Assembly (NCBI RefSeq): GCF_004795895.1
Contig: NZ_CP039250.1
Location: 620,001-684,000 of the forward strand
Length of the DNA: 64,000 nucleotides
Reading direction: 5' to 3'
Source of the DNA: Sphingopyxis sp. PAMC25046
GTDB taxonomy: Bacteria > Pseudomonadota > Alphaproteobacteria > Sphingomonadales > Sphingomonadaceae
Of this stretch, positions 56,536-64,000 are shown one piece after another. The notes below the pieces were generated by a model. That model saw only the letters and a program-made list of their open reading frames with translations, ran no database searches and was not told where the DNA came from. A program made the translations under genes and the position numbers. Within the stretch, counting starts at the first letter, position 1. Each line of letters opens with the position of its first letter.

Positions 56536-58368
56536 ATGGCGGGCGGCGACGCGATCCCCGTTCCGGGGCCGGGCTGTCCGCCCTTTGTGCTGCTCGACGA
56601 TGCACGCGCCGAGGGCGCGGCGGCGGCGCGGCTGTTCGTCGAGCCCGTCGAGATACTCACCGCCTGCTCCGCCGCGGATGTACCGGGCCTGCTTGCGGCG
56701 CTGGAAAGCGCGCAGAGGCGCGGGCTCCATGCTGCGGGTTATCTGTCGTACGAAGCGGGCAAGGGGCTCGGCCCCGCATGGAGGGGCGCGGTGGATACCG
56801 CGGCCGGCGCGGCGCCGGTCGGCTGGTTCGGCCTGTTCGAACACGCCCGGCGGATCGCCGCCGACGCGGTGCCCGCCCTGCTGCCCGATCCCGATGCGGC
56901 ATGGGTCGGCAGGCCGCGGCCGCGCGTGGCACGCACCGACTATCTCGCGGCGGTGGAAGCCGTGCTGCGGCTGATCCGCGCGGGCGACATCTATCAGGCA
57001 AATTTGACCTTTCGCGCCGACGTGCCGGTGTTTGGCAATCCGCTTGCCGTCCATGCGCGGCTGCGGCGGACGGCGCGCGCGGGCTATGGCGGGGTGATCT
57101 GGACGGGCGAGCAGGCGATCGTTTCGCATTCGCCCGAGCTTTTCTTTGCGCTGAAGGGTGGCCAGGTGATGGCGCGGCCGATGAAGGGGACGGCGGCGCG
57201 CCTTACCGATCCCGAAGCCGACGCGGCGGCCGCCCGCGCGCTTGCCGAAGACCCCAAGCAGCGCGCCGAAAATCTGATGATCGTCGACCTGATTCGCAAC
57301 GACCTGTCGCGCGTCGCGGTGCCGGGGTCGGTCGCGGTGCCCGATCTGTTCCGCGTCGAAAGCTTTCCAACGATCCACCAGCTCGTCTCGGACGTCGGTG
57401 CGCGGCTGCCCGAGGGTGCCGGCGCGGTCGATGTGCTGCGCGCCGCCTTTCCGTGCGGGTCGATCACCGGCGCGCCCAAGGTGCGCGCGATGGAAATCAT
57501 CGACGAACTCGAAACCGACGCCCGCGGACTTTACACGGGATCGATCGGCTTTATCGAACCGGAAGGCGATGCTGCGTTCAACGTCGCGATCCGCACGCTC
57601 GTCTTCCCGCAAGGCGGGTTGCACGACAGGCCGGCTTGCGCCACGCTGGGACTCGGTTCTGGAATCGTTGCCGACAGCCAACCGGCTGAAGAATGGCGCG
57701 AATGTCTGGCCAAGGGGGAATTTGTGGTTGCAGCGGGCGAAAGCTTCGACCTGATCGAAACGATGCTCTTCGATCCCGTCGAGGGCATCCAGCGGCTCGA
57801 GGGGCATCTCGCGCGGATGAAGGCGAGCGCCGAAGCCCTGAGCTTTACCTTCGACCGGCACGGTGCGCGCAACAGCCTGCAATCGGCGACCTTCCGCTTG
57901 CGCAGCGCCGCGCGGGTGCGGATGCGTCTCGCGCCCTCGGGGGCGCTCGCGATCGAGGTGTCGCCGCTGCCTCGCCTTGCCGAACTGCCGGTGCCGGTCG
58001 CGGTGCGCTCGGCGCCGATGGTGGCGGGCGACTTTCGCCTCGCGCACAAGACGAGCCTGCGCGCCGTCTATGATAGAGCGCGGCACGAAAGCGGCGCGGC
58101 CGAGGTCGTGTTCGTCGACGAGCCGGGCTTCGTCACCGAAGGCAGCTGGAGCAATATCTTTGTCGAGCGCGAGGGGCAGTTGCTCACCCCGCCGCTGGCG
58201 CTGGGGCTGCTCCCCGGTGTGTTGCGCGCCGAGCTGATCGACAAGGGGCGCGCGGTCGAATCGCACCTGCGCCTCGCCGACCTCGCGAGCGGCTTCTTCA
58301 TCGGCAACAGCTTGCGCGGCCTGGTGCCGGCGCGGCTCGCGGACGCTGCGGCATCTGCCATAGGCTGA
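56536..58368 (+). CDS. pabB: Fused aminodeoxychorismate synthase component I / aminodeoxychorismate lyase (PabB-PabC)
   Basis: A 610-residue fusion for p-aminobenzoate (folate) synthesis. Residues about 1-375 are a chorismate-utilising domain; the PMKGTAARL motif holds the lysine that distinguishes PabB from anthranilate synthase (Ala there), and FPCGSITGAPKVRAMEIIDELE is the C-terminal signature. Residues about 380-610 are a class IV aminotransferase-type lyase with the PLP lysine in KTSLRAVYDRA and SNIFVE. The amidotransferase PabA is not in the window. Confidence 0.9.
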   Translation: MAGGDAIPVPGPGCPPFVLLDDARAEGAAAARLFVEPVEILTACSAADVPGLLAALESAQRRGLHAAGYLSYEAGKGLGPAWRGAVDTAAGAAPVGWFGLFEHARRIAADAVPALLPDPDAAWVGRPRPRVARTDYLAAVEAVLRLIRAGDIYQANLTFRADVPVFGNPLAVHARLRRTARAGYGGVIWTGEQAIVSHSPELFFALKGGQVMARPMKGTAARLTDPEADAAAARALAEDPKQRAENLMIVDLIRNDLSRVAVPGSVAVPDLFRVESFPTIHQLVSDVGARLPEGAGAVDVLRAAFPCGSITGAPKVRAMEIIDELETDARGLYTGSIGFIEPEGDAAFNVAIRTLVFPQGGLHDRPACATLGLGSGIVADSQPAEEWRECLAKGEFVVAAGESFDLIETMLFDPVEGIQRLEGHLARMKASAEALSFTFDRHGARNSLQSATFRLRSAARVRMRLAPSGALAIEVSPLPRLAELPVPVAVRSAPMVAGDFRLAHKTSLRAVYDRARHESGAAEVVFVDEPGFVTEGSWSNIFVEREGQLLTPPLALGLLPGVLRAELIDKGRAVESHLRLADLASGFFIGNSLRGLVPARLADAAASAIG

Positions 58369-58497
58369 ATCTGCCCGCCGCATAGGTAAATTATCAAGCT
58401 GCGCGCTTGCGAAGATCGGCCGGAGGCTTTAGGCGCGGCCGCGCGCAATTTCCTGTCCCTTTGCAGCCCGACCGCGCAAGCCACGGAAGATATCGTC

Positions 58498-59709
58498 ATG
58501 TCGCTGAAGCCCCATGTCTCCGCCGCCCTCAACCGCATCCAGCCCTCGGCGACGCTCGCGATGACCGCGCGCGTCTCGGCACTGAAAGCGTCGGGTGTCG
58601 ATGTCATCGGGCTCAGCGCGGGCGAGCCCGATTTCGACACCCCCGATTTCGTCAAGGAAGCGGCGATCGAGGCGATCCGGAACGGGCAGACCAAATATAC
58701 GCTGGTCGACGGCACGGTGGCGCTGAAGGAAGCGATCCGCGGCAAATTCCGCCGCGACAACGGCCTCGATTTCGGGCTCGACCAGATTTCGGTCAATGTC
58801 GGCGGCAAGCATACCTTGTTCAACGCGCTCGTCGCGACGGTCGATCCGGGCGACGAGGTGATCATCCCGGCGCCCTATTGGGTCAGCTATCCCGACATCG
58901 TCGCCTTTGCGGGCGGCACGCCGGTGATCGTCGAGGGCACCGCGGCGCAGAACTACAAGATTACCCCCGCGCAGCTCGAGGCGGCGATCACCAGCAAGAC
59001 GCGCTGGGTGATGCTGAACTCGCCGTCGAACCCGTCGGGCGCAGCCTATTCGGGCGAGGAGCTCGACGCGCTCGGCGAGGTTGTCCGCCGCCATCCGCAC
59101 GTCATGGTGATGACCGACGATATGTACGAGCATGTCTGGTACGCCGATTTCGAATTCACGACCTTCGCGCAGCGCTGCCCCGACCTGATCGACCGCATCC
59201 TGACGGTGAACGGCTGTTCGAAGGCCTATGCGATGACGGGCTGGCGTATCGGTTATGCGGGCGGGCCCGCGTGGATCATCAAGGCGATGGGCAAGCTGCA
59301 GTCGCAGTCGACGTCGAACCCCTGTTCGATCGCGCAGGCCGCCGCCGCCGCCGCACTCGGCGGGCCGCAGCAGTTCCTCGACGATCGCAACGCCGCGTTC
59401 CGGAAGCGCCGCGACATGGTCGTCGCGATGCTCAACGACGCGCCGGGGCTGAACTGTCCGGTCCCCGACGGCGCCTTCTATGTCTATCCCGACGCGTCGG
59501 GCTGCATCGGCAAGAAGACGCCCGCGGGCCATGTCATCGACAGCGACGAGGCACTCATCGACTATTTCCTCGATTCGGCGCGCGTCGCGGCGGTGCATGG
59601 CGGCGCCTTCGGCCTGTCGCCGGCGTTCCGCGTCTCCTACGCGACGTCCGAAGCGGTGCTCAAGGAGGCGTGCGTGCGAATCCAGCAGGCGTGTGCGGCG
59701 CTGAGCTAA
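58498..59709 (+). CDS. Class I PLP-dependent aminotransferase (aspartate aminotransferase-like)
   Basis: A 403-residue aminotransferase of the alphaproteobacterial aspartate/prephenate aminotransferase group (subgroup I-gamma). GLSAGEPDFDTPDFVKEAA is near the start, LNSPSNPSGAAYSGEEL in the middle, and the PLP-lysine motif NGCSKAYAMTGWRIGYAGG near residue 245. It transfers amino groups between aspartate and 2-oxoglutarate and may act on prephenate. It stands alone between pabBC and the msrA unit. Confidence 0.93.
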   Translation: MSLKPHVSAALNRIQPSATLAMTARVSALKASGVDVIGLSAGEPDFDTPDFVKEAAIEAIRNGQTKYTLVDGTVALKEAIRGKFRRDNGLDFGLDQISVNVGGKHTLFNALVATVDPGDEVIIPAPYWVSYPDIVAFAGGTPVIVEGTAAQNYKITPAQLEAAITSKTRWVMLNSPSNPSGAAYSGEELDALGEVVRRHPHVMVMTDDMYEHVWYADFEFTTFAQRCPDLIDRILTVNGCSKAYAMTGWRIGYAGGPAWIIKAMGKLQSQSTSNPCSIAQAAAAAALGGPQQFLDDRNAAFRKRRDMVVAMLNDAPGLNCPVPDGAFYVYPDASGCIGKKTPAGHVIDSDEALIDYFLDSARVAAVHGGAFGLSPAFRVSYATSEAVLKEACVRIQQACAALS

Positions 59710-59933
59710 GCGTCGATTTACCGCCGCATAGGAATTTTATACCGATCGGTCTTGTAATGTCGGCGGACCGGCCTATTTGAACCTGAACGCCGGTTAAGCG
59801 CCCGGTTCACCGGATGGTAAGTCATACCGTATAGAGTGACTCCCATCACTGACGGATGGCAGGGGCGCGTCATATCGCCGGTGTAACCAGGGCGGCTTCG
59901 GCCGCGAACAAGATAATATGACACGAGGCCCCT

Positions 59934-60041
59934 ATGCTCTCCATGCTCCGCTCCGACTGGTTTTTGACCATGCTCGCCGGCTTCGCGATTGGCGCGACTT
60001 ACATCGTTCTCAATCAGCCGGCGTTGCCGATTCCCGCATGA
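59934..60041 (+). CDS. 35-residue membrane protein, translationally coupled to msrA
   Basis: A short ORF beginning MLSMLRSDWFLTMLAG and ending QPALPIPA. GAGG sits seven bases before its ATG. A single hydrophobic helix (about residues 9-27, WFLTMLAGFAIGATYIVL) predicts a one-pass inner-membrane peptide. Its stop codon overlaps the msrA ATG (ATGA at 60038-60041), the same coupling seen between real genes across this window. No family is recognised. The ribosome site and overlap are the evidence; conservation is untested. Confidence 0.6.
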   Translation: MLSMLRSDWFLTMLAGFAIGATYIVLNQPALPIPA

Positions 60042-60727
60042 CGCCGCTGCGGCGGGCGTTGTCGCTTCGCGCCGTCGCGGTGCTGACGGCGGGCGCGATC
60101 GTCGCGCAATGCGCGCCCGCGCAGGCCGAAAGCGTCGTCAAGCTCCCCGCCGCCACCATCGATCCCGCCGTCAAGGCCAAGCGTGCGACCGCCGTGCTCG
60201 CGGGCGGCTGTTTCTGGGGCGTCGAAGGCGTCTTTTCGCATGTGAAGGGCGTGATTTCGGTCGAATCGGGCTATCATGGCGGCAGCGCCGCCACCGCCAA
60301 ATATGAGCTGACGCACGACGGCAAATCGGGCCACGCCGAGGCGGTGCGTATCGTCTATGACCCCTCGCAGGTCAGCTATGGCACGCTGCTCCGCATCCTC
60401 TTTTCGGTGGTCGCCGACCCGACCTTGAAAAACCGCCAGGGCCCCGATGTGGGCTCGCAATATCGCGCCGCGATCGTGCCAATGGACGCGAACCAGCGGC
60501 GCGTCGCCAGCGCCTATCTGGCGCAGATCGGCCGCGGCAAATATTTCGCAAAGCCGATTGTGGTGCCCGTCGAGGCGTATAAGCGCTTCTATCGCGCCGA
60601 GGCGAGCCATCAGGATTTCATGCGCCGCAATCCGCGCAACGGCTACATCCTGCGCTGGGACGCGCCCAAGCTCGCGGCGCTGAAGCGCCTCTATCCCGAC
60701 AAGGTGCGCGCGACCCCGGCACCCTGA
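60038..60727 (+). CDS. msrA: Exported peptide-methionine (S)-S-oxide reductase
   Basis: A 229-residue MsrA. The catalytic cysteine is in GGCFWGVEGVFSHV near residue 60, and GYHGGSAATAKYEL, HAEAVRIVYDPSQVSYGTLL and GSQYRAAIVPM are family motifs. The first roughly 36 residues (MTPLRRALSLRAVAVLTAGAI...AQAE) are a signal peptide, so it repairs oxidised methionine in the periplasm. The start at 60038 comes from the overlap with the preceding 35-residue ORF; an upstream in-frame start reads through that ORF out of frame. Confidence 0.92.
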   Translation: MTPLRRALSLRAVAVLTAGAIVAQCAPAQAESVVKLPAATIDPAVKAKRATAVLAGGCFWGVEGVFSHVKGVISVESGYHGGSAATAKYELTHDGKSGHAEAVRIVYDPSQVSYGTLLRILFSVVADPTLKNRQGPDVGSQYRAAIVPMDANQRRVASAYLAQIGRGKYFAKPIVVPVEAYKRFYRAEASHQDFMRRNPRNGYILRWDAPKLAALKRLYPDKVRATPAP

Positions 60728-60880
60728 CACCGCGTAAAAACCCCCATCGGTTCCGCCATTGGTCGCGGGAGAAGAATCGTTCACCGCAAAACGCTGGCCC
60801 GTCCCGCGCGCCTGCGTGACGTGGGGACATGTCCGCGAGGGGTCGGGACAAGATATAAAAGTCGCAAGTGCGGGGTTTGA

Positions 60881-62035
60881 ATGAAGCTTAGATTATCCGG
60901 CAGGCCGCTCCTCGCTGTGACGATGGGTGCCGCGGTTCTGGCAGGTTGTGTTAGCAGCGTCGCAATCGTGCCGCAGCCACGCGCGCAGCAACAACAGCAA
61001 CCGGCGCCGGTGCGCGGCCCGGCCGGTTCGGTCACGGTACCGATCGGCGAGCCCGTTCGCTCGGCGATGCCGCGGCCCGCGGGGCCGATCGACCCCGGTT
61101 TCCGCCGCGCGCCCGCCGGGCTCGACGATCGTATTTTCCAGTTGTGGCGCGCCTTTCCCGGCAAGACCGGCATCGCGGTGCAGCGCATCGACGGCGAATG
61201 GTCGCTTTCGCAGCGCGGCGACGAGCTGTTTCCGCAGCAGAGCGTGTCGAAGCTGTGGGTTGCGCTGACGGTGCTCGACGCGGTCGATCAGGGGCGCCTG
61301 ACGCTTGATCAGCGGGTGCGCATCGGTCCCGAGGACCTGACCCTGTTCCACCAGCCGCTCGCCGCGCGGGTGCGCTCCGAAGGTTCGGTGACGATGAGCG
61401 TCCGCGACCTTATCGAAACCGCGATCACCCACAGCGACAATACCGCGAACGACAGCCTGCTGCGCACCGTCGGCGGCCCCGACGCGGTGCGCGCCTTCAT
61501 CGACAAGAAGGATCTGGGCGCAATCCGCTTCGGCCCCGGCGAACGTCTGTTGCAGGCGGGAACCGCGGGACTCAAATGGCAGCAGGCCTATTCGGTCGGG
61601 CGCGCCTTCTATCAGGCGCGCGCCGCGCTTCCCGACGCGACGCGCCTCGCGGCGCGCGACGCCTATCTCGCCAATCCGCCCGACGGCGCGAGCCCCGAAG
61701 CGATCGCGAGCGCGCTGACCCGGCTGGCGCGCGGGACGTTGCTGTCGCCCGATTCGACCGAATATCTGCTGGGCGTGATGAGCCGGACTCGAAGCGGCCC
61801 GCGCCGATTGAAGGCCGGTCTGCCCGCGGGCTGGAAATTCCTGCACAAGACCGGAACGGGGCAGGATTACAAGGGCTCGACCGCCGGTTATAACGACATC
61901 GGTATCGCGACCGCGCCCGACGGCACCCGCTACGCCATCGTCGTGCTGCTTGGCGACACCAGCGCGTCGGTGCCCGCGCGCATGGCGCTGATGCAGGCGG
62001 TGTCGGGGGCCGTCGCCGACTATCACGGAAGGTAG
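60881..62035 (+). CDS. Class A beta-lactamase-like serine hydrolase lipoprotein
   Basis: A 384-residue protein with a lipoprotein signal (MGAAVLAGC, Cys23) and a Gln/Pro-rich linker at about 35-50. The three active-site elements are S121-V-S-K124, S185-D-N187 and K323-T-G325. In the position of the class A Glu166-x-x-Leu-Asn170 box the sequence reads E221-R-L-L-Q225, so the Asn is a Gln. It could be a beta-lactamase or a related cell-wall hydrolase; resistance activity is unproven. Confidence 0.87.
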   Translation: MKLRLSGRPLLAVTMGAAVLAGCVSSVAIVPQPRAQQQQQPAPVRGPAGSVTVPIGEPVRSAMPRPAGPIDPGFRRAPAGLDDRIFQLWRAFPGKTGIAVQRIDGEWSLSQRGDELFPQQSVSKLWVALTVLDAVDQGRLTLDQRVRIGPEDLTLFHQPLAARVRSEGSVTMSVRDLIETAITHSDNTANDSLLRTVGGPDAVRAFIDKKDLGAIRFGPGERLLQAGTAGLKWQQAYSVGRAFYQARAALPDATRLAARDAYLANPPDGASPEAIASALTRLARGTLLSPDSTEYLLGVMSRTRSGPRRLKAGLPAGWKFLHKTGTGQDYKGSTAGYNDIGIATAPDGTRYAIVVLLGDTSASVPARMALMQAVSGAVADYHGR

Positions 62036-62042
62036 GGGTGCC

Positions 62043-62354
62043 ATGAAGCGCGTTCTTTTGCCGGTGCTCGCACTGGCGCTGTCGCTCGCAGGCTGCGCGA
62101 CCCCCGAAACGCGGCTGCGCACGGGGCTCCAGAATGCCGGCCTGTCGAAGGCGATGTCGGCGTGCATGGCCGAACGCATGGTCGACCGCCTCTCGCTGCT
62201 CCAGCTGAGGCGCCTGTCGGCGCTCGGCAGCCTCAAGGACAAGCATGTCGCCGACCTGACGCTCGACCAATTTTTCCGCAAGGTGCGCGCGCTCAAGGAC
62301 CCCGAAATATTGACCGTCTCGACGAGTTCGGCGGCGGTCTGCGCGCTGCGCTGA
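62043..62354 (+). CDS. Small hypothetical lipoprotein
   Basis: A 103-residue protein with signal MKRVLLPVLALALSLAGC (lipobox LAGC). The mature part is helical (LSKAMSACMAERMVDRLSLLQLRRLSAL) with two cysteines. Seven bases after the beta-lactamase-like gene, it is probably co-transcribed with it. Function unknown. Confidence 0.75.
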   Translation: MKRVLLPVLALALSLAGCATPETRLRTGLQNAGLSKAMSACMAERMVDRLSLLQLRRLSALGSLKDKHVADLTLDQFFRKVRALKDPEILTVSTSSAAVCALR

Positions 62355-62357
62355 CAG

Positions 62358-63485
62358 TCATTCGCCGGGGAAGCGGACGACGAGGTTCGGCGGAGGCAAG
62401 CTGTCGCGCACGGTTTTGGGCGCGTTCGCCGCGGGCCATTTTTCGCCGCGCCCGAAGGCCTCGATCGAGGGATATTGCCCCAGGCTGACGAGCGAGGACA
62501 GGACATAAGGCTGTCCCTCGGCGCCGAGGATCGCCGCGCGGTCGGCGAGGTGGAAATGCAGGTGTGGCGCACTCGCCTGGCCGGTAAAGCCGAGGAAGCC
62601 GACGACCTCCCCCGCCTTGACGCGATCCCCGACGGCGACCGGCGCGCCCTGTTTCAGATGTTCGTAGGTGGCGATGCGTCCGCCGCCGATGTCGAGCATG
62701 ACGTAGTTTCCGCTGGCGTCCGCGATCGATGGATTCGCCCTGCCCGACCGCGTCGCGGGGTCCGGCACATCGTCGCGCAGCGCGACAACGGTTCCATCGG
62801 CGACCGCGAGTACCTCGGCGCCGTAGCCATAGTGGTTCGCCGGATTGTCGGCGTCGCCCGATGACAGCTTTCCGTTAGCATCGACCTTCATCCAGTCGAT
62901 CGCAAAGCGGCCGGGCAGGGTCGCCGATCCTTCGGTGGCATAGAAGACGCGGCGGTGGCCGCGCTCCATGCCGGGGTCGTAGACCGCTACCCACGGCCCG
63001 CCGCGCAGCGGCGGCGACAGGCGGGAGAGGGCGGTCGTGTCCGGCGTCGCCGCGCCGCCTGAAAGCGTAAAGCTGGCCCCGTCGCCGCCGATCTTGCCGA
63101 GCGTGAAGCCGTGCGAGATCGACCGGGGCGCGGAGGCGGCCGCGACCGGCGCGTTGATATAAAGCACCGCGCGGCGGCCCGGCGGAATGATTCGCGTATC
63201 GGCCTCGGCTGGCCCGACGAGCCCGGTCGCCTTGGCGAGCTCGTCGTCGGCATAGCTTTTGAGTGGGGCGCCCGTGTCGTCGGCGATCGAAAGCCGGTCC
63301 AGCCGAAGCGGCAAGCTGGAAAAATTGGTGAGGTGCAGCTCGTAAACGAGCTGATCCGCCGCGCCGACGCGGAGGATATGCGGGGCTTCGGGAATCGCGA
63401 TGTCGAGCGCCTGGTTCACCTGCGCCTTCGCCGGGCTGGCGCCGGCGAACGTCAACAATGCAAAAACAAGAAGCTTTATCCGCAT
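62358..63485 (-). CDS. M23-like (LytM/peptidoglycan endopeptidase) exported protein
   Basis: A 375-residue protein with Sec signal (MRIKLLVFALLTFAGASPAKA). The C-terminal LytM-type domain shows YGYGAEVLAVADGTVVALRDD, the YEHLKQG segment and the HLHFHL metal motif. The first metal motif, normally HxxxD, reads RFAID. The N-terminal half (about 25-160) is a beta-rich domain. The ATG at 63485 is chosen because AGGGAG precedes it; ATG at 63500 is an alternative. Either a specialised endopeptidase or an inactive LytM-like factor. Confidence 0.82.
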   Translation of the reverse strand: MRIKLLVFALLTFAGASPAKAQVNQALDIAIPEAPHILRVGAADQLVYELHLTNFSSLPLRLDRLSIADDTGAPLKSYADDELAKATGLVGPAEADTRIIPPGRRAVLYINAPVAAASAPRSISHGFTLGKIGGDGASFTLSGGAATPDTTALSRLSPPLRGGPWVAVYDPGMERGHRRVFYATEGSATLPGRFAIDWMKVDANGKLSSGDADNPANHYGYGAEVLAVADGTVVALRDDVPDPATRSGRANPSIADASGNYVMLDIGGGRIATYEHLKQGAPVAVGDRVKAGEVVGFLGFTGQASAPHLHFHLADRAAILGAEGQPYVLSSLVSLGQYPSIEAFGRGEKWPAANAPKTVRDSLPPPNLVVRFPGE

Positions 63486-63688
63486 CTTCGGCTCCCTCAT
63501 TCCGATCCTCGAGTCCACCCGACTATCAGCCCGGGCGCGGGACGTCACCCGGAAGACGGACCGGCTGGCCGCAAGCCTTAGCCGCACACAAGAATATCTG
63601 CGGTTTCCGGGGGTGGCGTTGCGGGCGAACTTGTGCTTAGGCGGCCCCGATCCTCTCCCTTACAGAGTCGAAAGGCCCGGTAGACCTC

Positions 63689-64000
63689 ATGAACATCCAC
63701 GAATATCAGGCGAAAGAACTGCTCGCGAAATTTGGCGTCGCCGTGCCCAAGGGCATCGCAGCGATGAGCGTCGAAGAGGCTGTTGCAGCCGCGAAGCAGC
63801 TCCCCGGGCCGCTCTATGTCGTGAAGTCCCAGATCCACGCCGGCGGCCGCGGCAAGGGCAAGTTCAAGGAACTCGGCCCCGACGCCAAGGGCGGCGTCCG
63901 CCTAGCCAAGACCCTTGAGGAAGTTGAAGCGCACGCCAAGGACATGCTCGGCAACACGCTGGTGACGATCCAGACCGGCGAAGCGGGCAAGCAGGTCAAC
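63689..64000 (+). CDS. sucC: Succinyl-CoA ligase (ADP-forming) beta subunit, partial
   Basis: The first 104 codons of SucC; the window ends inside the gene. [20 protein letters not shown] and [20 protein letters not shown] are the ATP-grasp N-terminal motifs of the family. With SucD it makes ATP and succinate from succinyl-CoA in the TCA cycle. It is preceded by a 203-base gap that probably holds its promoter. Confidence 0.95.
   Translation, partial: MNIHEYQAKELLAKFGVAVPKGIAAMSVEEAVAAAKQLPGPLYVVKSQIHAGGRGKGKFKELGPDAKGGVRLAKTLEEVEAHAKDMLGNTLVTIQTGEAGKQVN

Overview
The window is high-GC alphaproteobacterial chromosome. Protein families and gene order point to Sphingomonadales, probably a Sphingopyxis-like organism; the genus is inferred from general recognition, not from a search. 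Markers include a DivL homologue with tyrosine in place of the phospho-acceptor histidine, a TrcR (DUF1013) regulator, a DUF1192 protein, AddAB instead of RecBCD, a fused PabB-PabC and a MerC-Zur pair. I saw no rRNA, tRNA, CRISPR array, insertion sequence or prophage. Coding density is high; no gene-free stretch exceeds 300 bases (the longest are 1-241, 31052-31277 and 59710-59933).

Region 1, 242-11599 (+): a tightly packed run divL-tsaE-amgK-murU-addB-addA-trxA, mostly with 4-16 base overlaps. It combines cell-cycle signalling, tRNA t6A synthesis, peptidoglycan sugar recycling, recombinational repair and thiol redox. A strong hairpin separates it from the convergent next operon.

Region 2, 11670-20545: a catabolic island. 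Eight minus-strand genes (cytochrome c, three TIM-barrel isomerase-like proteins, an MFS transporter, a DUF1080 protein, a gluconate-dehydrogenase-like small subunit and a GMC flavoprotein) diverge from a plus-strand Gfo/Idh/MocA oxidoreductase. The LacI-type operator-like palindrome between them has no LacI gene in the window. The set fits oxidative (3-keto) glycoside breakdown: periplasmic C3 oxidation, cleavage of the ketoglycoside, uptake, and cytoplasmic isomerisation or reduction. This is the most interesting system here.

Region 3, 20559-31051: argJ, an aldehyde dehydrogenase, an M20 peptidase, a flavodoxin-like protein, a PQQ sugar-dehydrogenase-like lipoprotein with a cadherin-like domain, a lipoprotein of the SRPBCC fold, a small XRE regulator coupled to a membrane protein behind a direct-repeat promoter, an NTF2-like lipoprotein, and glnB-glnA with a clear terminator.

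Region 4, 31278-41189: PQQ alcohol dehydrogenase, map, clpA, small proteins, a HerA-like ATPase, a quinone oxidoreductase and a lipoprotein. Region 5, 41225-50292: an azoreductase/LysR divergent pair, trcR with a metallo-beta-lactamase-fold gene, a DUF481 outer-membrane protein, a VOC protein, a second M20 peptidase and class I fumarase. Region 6, 50362-64000: a membrane protein, zur and merC, MarR with a serine hydrolase, an acyl-CoA ligase, fused pabBC, an aminotransferase, a 35-residue membrane ORF coupled to exported MsrA, a class A beta-lactamase-like lipoprotein, an M23-like protein, and the start of sucC, cut by the window edge.

Several intergenic gaps carry palindromic REP-like elements typical of dispersed repeats. 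All functional statements rest on motif reading without database searches.
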